Part shown: positions 60,988 through 64,000 of the stretch, in pieces | Position numbering within the stretch: position 1 is the stretch's first letter | Layout of the letters: each line of letters begins with the position of its first letter | Source of the DNA: Bradyrhizobium sp. 190 | GTDB taxonomy: Bacteria > Pseudomonadota > Alphaproteobacteria > Rhizobiales > Xanthobacteraceae | Length of the DNA stretch: 64,000 nucleotides | Direction: 5' to 3' | NCBI RefSeq assembly: GCF_023073415.1 | Contig: NZ_JADPJL010000008.1 | Coordinates: 310,001 to 374,000, forward strand | The notes under the pieces: model-generated | Database searches by the model: none | The model's input: the letters and a program-made list of their open reading frames with translations, nothing else | What the model was told of the DNA's origin: nothing | Position numbers and translations under genes: made by a program

Positions 60988-61012
60988 GGAAAGGCGCCCT
61001 CTGAAGGCGCCA
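60988..61012 (-). terminator. Weak terminator hairpin after the zinc-ribbon gene
   Basis: GGCGCC-TTCAGAG-GGCGCC followed by TTTCC on the minus strand lies about 30 bases beyond the stop codon at 61040. Confidence 0.45.
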
Positions 61013-61039
61013 TCTCTCGGCCGGGGCTGTGACCGGCGA

Positions 61040-61288
61040 TCAGTGTGGCTGTCGCCGGGAGGTCCTGTGCGGGGCGTTCTTGATGCGCGACTTCGGCATC
61101 GGCGGGGTGATGGTGGGGCTGTCCTGCCGCTCGGGCTCGATCGAAGTGATCTGGTTGCAGGCGTCGCACTTGTAAACGTAGATGAGGGGGCGCAGTCCGA
61201 TCCGGGGCAGCTTTCCGATCTGGGCCGTACCTACGCCGCAGATCTCGCAGCGCGGCGGCAGACCGGTTTCTGAATGCGGCACGGACAT
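61040..61288 (-). CDS. Small zinc-ribbon-like protein
   Basis: The 82-residue protein has two Cys pairs, C-E-I-C-G (residues 14-18) and C-D-A-C-N near 41, spaced as in a zinc ribbon. A basic tail (P-K-S-R-I-K-N-A-P-H-R) follows. This could be a small nucleic-acid- or protein-binding factor. No named family recognised; soluble. Confidence 0.7.
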   Translation of the reverse strand: MSVPHSETGLPPRCEICGVGTAQIGKLPRIGLRPLIYVYKCDACNQITSIEPERQDSPTITPPMPKSRIKNAPHRTSRRQPH

Positions 61289-61551
61289 ATGACTATCGCT
61301 AAGAGACTATCGCTAAGCAACAAAGGAAAACATCGGCGAGGATAGCCGTCGATTGCATCTTATTCGTGGAAATTGAGGTCCGTAATAATACGAGGTCCGC
61401 CACCAGCGTCCATCTTTTGCCACCAAATCGACCCCGGCCGGGCATCCAAACAACACACTGCACGGTGCAAACTCGCAACGCCAGCGCGTGACCATACGGA
61501 AATTCCACCGGAGCGAATCCGGCCGGATGCCAATTTGTAAGGCGTGCAGAA

Positions 61552-61782
61552 ATGTCTTCCACCAACGGTCACGACACATCGATGCAAGCGGCGTTGGCCC
61601 TCGTGGAGGCTGCGGCGTCCCGCCCATCGCCCGCCGACAGATTCAATATTGATCGGGAAGGGCCGGCGAAACGCGCCGGAAAACTTCGGGTGCTGCAGCA
61701 ACGATTCCAGAAACTGAACGAGTATTGCGACGAGACCGTCGCCGAAATTCGCGCTTCGCTGGAGCGGGCGCCGCCGCGCTAG
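61552..61782 (+). CDS. Small helical hypothetical protein
   Basis: The 76-residue protein is Ala-rich and helical in two parts (10-25 and 42-70, L-R-V-L-Q-Q-R-F-Q-K-L-N-E-Y-C-D-E-T-V), separated by a Pro/Ser turn. No family is recognised. Composition and single clean frame favour a real gene, but there is no strong ribosome site. Confidence 0.5.
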   Translation: MSSTNGHDTSMQAALALVEAAASRPSPADRFNIDREGPAKRAGKLRVLQQRFQKLNEYCDETVAEIRASLERAPPR

Positions 61783-61912
61783 TCCGCAAGAAACCGGTGC
61801 CGGGTTTTTCCGGGAACGAAAATTTGCGGCAGATCAAAGCAAGCCGGCCAGACTACCCTGCAGTGCATTTCGTACCGAGCCGCTCTATCCGGAAGGGGGT
61901 CGTTCCGGTTAC

Positions 61913-61982
61913 GAGGCCCGGACTCCCGAAACAAAATGACGTTTCGAAGAAACGTCATCTTGCTCAGGGCACTCCGGGCCTC
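61913..61982. repeat. Nested palindromic element
   Basis: An outer 10-bp stem GAGGCCCGGA / TCCGGGCCTC (61913-61922, 61973-61982) encloses an inner 10-bp stem ATGACGTTTC-GAA-GAAACGTCAT (61936-61958). The inner hairpin is followed by TTTTGTTT on the minus strand, so it may end the CusF-like transcript whose stop is at 62039. It could also be a small mobile palindrome. Confidence 0.55.
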
Positions 61983-62038
61983 GCTCTTCTCCTGCGAAGC
62001 GAGACATCACGAGATTGGATGTCGCTTCGGCAAATGTC

Positions 62039-62362
62039 TCACTTTTTGTCGATCTTCGTGACCGCGTCCGTCTTGTCGATCTTCGTGATGGTCTTGGTCC
62101 CCGCCGTGTCGCTCACGGCAAAGGTGACCCTGTCGCCGGCGTGCAGGACGTTCAGCCGCGCGCCGTCCTGGATCTTGAATTCTTCGGTCGCGGCGCCGGC
62201 GTTCGCGCCGGTGGTGCCATCAGGCATATCCTTGATCGAGATCGTGCCGCTGATCCGATCTATTCTCGTCACCATTCCGGTCCGCGTTTGCTGGGCAAGG
62301 GCCGACGTACCGGCGATGCTGAGGGCCGCGGTGGCGGCCATAATCATCCCTGCGATTTTCAT
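62039..62362 (-). CDS. CusF-like small exported protein
   Basis: The 107-residue protein has a signal peptide (1-23, AGTSALA-Q) and a small beta-barrel part: T-G-M-V-T-R-I-D-R-I-S-G-T-I-S-I-K, then F-K-I-Q-D-G and A-G-D-R-V-T-F-A-V. This is the layout of CusF-type periplasmic copper proteins, but the Met/His copper ligands are not clear. The end is a charged repeat (T-K-I-D-K-T-D-A-V-T-K-I-D-K-K). Single gene. Confidence 0.75.
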   Translation of the reverse strand: MKIAGMIMAATAALSIAGTSALAQQTRTGMVTRIDRISGTISIKDMPDGTTGANAGAATEEFKIQDGARLNVLHAGDRVTFAVSDTAGTKTITKIDKTDAVTKIDKK

Positions 62363-62487
62363 GGAATACTCCCGGCTGTAGGGCGTCTACGATAAGCCGG
62401 GATTGCGGCATTAGTTCCGCAGCGGAGCGCGGTGCGACAATTTCTTCACGCTTCAAACATGCCAGCGCTGACGTTGGAGCGATCCCG

Positions 62488-63543
62488 TTAGGCCGCGCCG
62501 GCCTCGGACTCGAGTTCGGTTTCCGTCACCGTGCGGTTACGGCCGAGCCGCTTGGCTTGATAAAGCCCGCGGTCGCAGCGCTCGATCATGGCATCAGCGG
62601 ATTCGGCGAGGCGGAATTGCGCCACCCCGATCGAAACCGTGATGCTGCCGATTTCCTTGCCGGTTGCGCGGCGGGTCAGCTTCGCTTCGGCAATGCGGCG
62701 GCGAATGCGCTCGGCGACCGACGTACAATCCTCGAGATCGGCGCCCGGAAGCACCGCGATCAATTCCTCGCCGCCGTAGCGGGCTGCGAGATCGACTTCG
62801 CGAACACCTTCTTGCAAGACCTTTGCGACAAGCCGAAGCACCTGGTCGCCGACCTGATGGCCGTAATCGTCGTTGAATTTCTTGAAGTGATCGATGTCGA
62901 TCAGGAAGACGCTGAGCGCCTCGTCCTTTTCCATCGCCGCGATCTGGGCGAGCCGGAGGAATTCATCCATCGAGTGCCGGTTGGCCAGCCCGGTCAGCGC
63001 ATCGGTGTTGGAGCGTTGCTCGGCCGCCTTCAGCGAGTCGCGGATGTTGTCCAGTTCCTCGGAGGTGGCGGCGAAATTTGCCTCCAGCGTTGCGGCTCGC
63101 GCCGTCGCCTTTGACAATTCGTCAACCAGCTTCGAAATGATCGTCCGGGGATCGCTGGTGGCAGCGGCTTCGGAAGATACTTCGCCGAGCGCCTTGATGT
63201 GGGTCTGGTTGTCGGTGACGGCGGTGTTGAGGAACTGCTGGGCGGTGGCGATCAGGCCGCTCAATTGCTCGGGAAGGTCACCGAGCGGGTCGGGGCTGGA
63301 CTGCGGCGTCACATAGGTAATGTAGAGCTCGTGGTTGATCGCCGGGTCGAATTTGCGCCTGCCGGCGATCAGGATGTCGATGGTCTTTCGCAGCGCCAGC
63401 GAATTGCCCAGGGAATATTCGAACCAGACCGCAAAATTGGTCGGGGTGGCAGGAACCGATTGCTGCGCCATCAGCCGCATAGCCCGGTCGGCAATCGTCG
63501 TGGCGTATTCGGCGTCCATATCGCCGATAGGCTGGCCTGCCAT
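62488..63543 (-). CDS. Diguanylate cyclase (GGDEF domain protein)
   Basis: The 351-residue cytosolic protein has an N-terminal helical region (1-180) with coiled coil (E-L-S-K-A-T-A-R-A-A-T-L-E-A-N) and a GGDEF domain. The domain has signature R-Y-G-G-E-E-L near residue 256 and the inhibitory I-site R-E-V-D five residues before it, so product inhibition is intact. It makes c-di-GMP, the signal that favours attachment over flagellar motility. No sensor domain is recognised. Confidence 0.92.
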   Translation of the reverse strand: MAGQPIGDMDAEYATTIADRAMRLMAQQSVPATPTNFAVWFEYSLGNSLALRKTIDILIAGRRKFDPAINHELYITYVTPQSSPDPLGDLPEQLSGLIATAQQFLNTAVTDNQTHIKALGEVSSEAAATSDPRTIISKLVDELSKATARAATLEANFAATSEELDNIRDSLKAAEQRSNTDALTGLANRHSMDEFLRLAQIAAMEKDEALSVFLIDIDHFKKFNDDYGHQVGDQVLRLVAKVLQEGVREVDLAARYGGEELIAVLPGADLEDCTSVAERIRRRIAEAKLTRRATGKEIGSITVSIGVAQFRLAESADAMIERCDRGLYQAKRLGRNRTVTETELESEAGAA

Positions 63544-63699
63544 CGTTTGACCCGGTGATGCGTTTGCTACGAAATTCGGTTACCTGGCATCCATTGTGCA
63601 CAGAGGAACTAATCTCACCTTAAATTCCCTGGGAAACTCCGCAGCAAATACGTAACTAATGTTGACCTATTTGGTTGTGGAACCCGCGGGAACCGACCG
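63544..63699. other. Intergenic gap between the GGDEF gene and fliP
   Basis: No gene is seen. The AT-rich part (TTAAATTCC and nearby) could hold the GGDEF gene promoter, but no box is convincing. Confidence 0.4.
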
Positions 63700-64000
63700 C
63701 TAGCTGCCGCCGTAGCTCTGCACCAGGCTCCCCGCCACCAGCGACCAGCCGTCGACCAGCACGAAAAAGATCAACTTGAACGGGAGCGACACCACGACCG
63801 GTGGCAGCATCATCATACCCATCGACATCAGGACCGATGCGACCACGAGATCGATGATCAGGAAGGGGAGGAACAGCAGGAAACCGATCTCGAAGGCGCG
63901 CTTCAGTTCGGAGATCATGAAGGCCGGGACCAGGATCCGCAGCGACAGGTCTTCCGGTGTCGCCGGTGGCGGCTCGCCGGAGAGATCGACGAACAGCTTC
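63700..64000 (-). CDS. fliP: Flagellar export gate protein FliP, 3' part
   Basis: The window ends inside this gene. The visible 100 codons read ...[22 protein letters not shown], then [12 protein letters not shown] and [15 protein letters not shown]. They match the last two membrane helices of FliP, which forms the export-gate pore with FliQ and FliR. The gene continues past 64000. Confidence 0.95.
   Translation of the reverse strand, partial: KLFVDLSGEPPPATPEDLSLRILVPAFMISELKRAFEIGFLLFLPFLIIDLVVASVLMSMGMMMLPPVVVSLPFKLIFFVLVDGWSLVAGSLVQSYGGS

Noticed and set aside
61913..61982. Nested palindrome read as an insertion-sequence end
   Set aside because: No transposase, no target duplication and no second end are visible, so only a palindromic element is claimed.

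Overview
The window reads as chromosome of a GC-rich alphaproteobacterium of the Bradyrhizobium / Rhodopseudomonas lineage. The evidence is a Caulobacter-style flagellar gene set (fliX, flbT, flaF, DUF6468, MotE-like), a growth-pole-ring-type coiled-coil protein, small families typical of this group (DUF3551, DUF1127), and dispersed short palindromic repeats. I see no rRNA, tRNA, CRISPR array, phage or intact insertion sequence.

Layout. 0-6 kb: a small unknown gene and a 1779-residue coiled-coil membrane protein (GPR/RgsE-like). 6-24.6 kb: housekeeping and accessory genes: Hpt protein, [2Fe-2S] ferredoxin, hydrolase and thioesterase, ferredoxin-NADP reductase, SGNH hydrolase, UPF0104 membrane protein, ferritin-like stress protein, MHYT-GGDEF-EAL protein, MocR regulator divergent from a DUF1127 gene, UspA, SixA, DAO-type oxidoreductase, exported MsrB. 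24.7-35.4 kb: first flagellar block, flgE-flgK-flgL on the plus strand, flbT and flaF divergent, a FlaG-like gene, flgI-flgJ-FlgN-like on the minus strand, and fliX divergent from flgI. 35.4-45.7 kb: HxlR/reductase pair, dksA, a FAH-family hydratase, a DehI-like protein, an exported SspB-like protein, a group of candidate general-stress genes, and a TctCBA transporter. 45.8-57.5 kb: second flagellar block, flgF-flgG-flgA-flgH on the minus strand, divergent from fliL-fliM-DUF6468-MotE-like, followed by a 1261-residue TPR envelope protein. 57.6-64 kb: small unknown genes, an FAD-linked 2-hydroxyacid dehydrogenase, a CusF-like exported protein, a diguanylate cyclase, and the 3' part of fliP running off the end.

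How the parts may work together. The flagellar genes encode hook, hook-filament junction, distal rod, P and L rings, switch, export gate and assembly regulators. Candidate promoters match a Caulobacter-like hierarchy. Sigma-54 elements (TGGCAC-N5-TTGC/TCGC) precede flgE, flgI and flgF. CtrA-type TTAA-N7-TTAA boxes or TTAACCAT half sites precede the coiled-coil gene, the TPR gene, fliL, fliX, flbT and the MHYT-GGDEF-EAL gene. A separate set of GGAAC-N16-CGTT elements, the EcfG general-stress consensus, lies in front of the PRC-barrel gene, the YidB-YeaQ pair, a 26-codon membrane peptide and, less perfectly, the ferritin-like gene.

Less expected items are a covarying two-hairpin element present twice (once just after flgH, once beside a decayed copy of the flgH 3' end), a secreted SspB-like protein, a domain shared between FlgE and FlgL, and two other structured non-coding candidates. 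All homology statements come from reading the sequence and from memory of the families; no database search was run.
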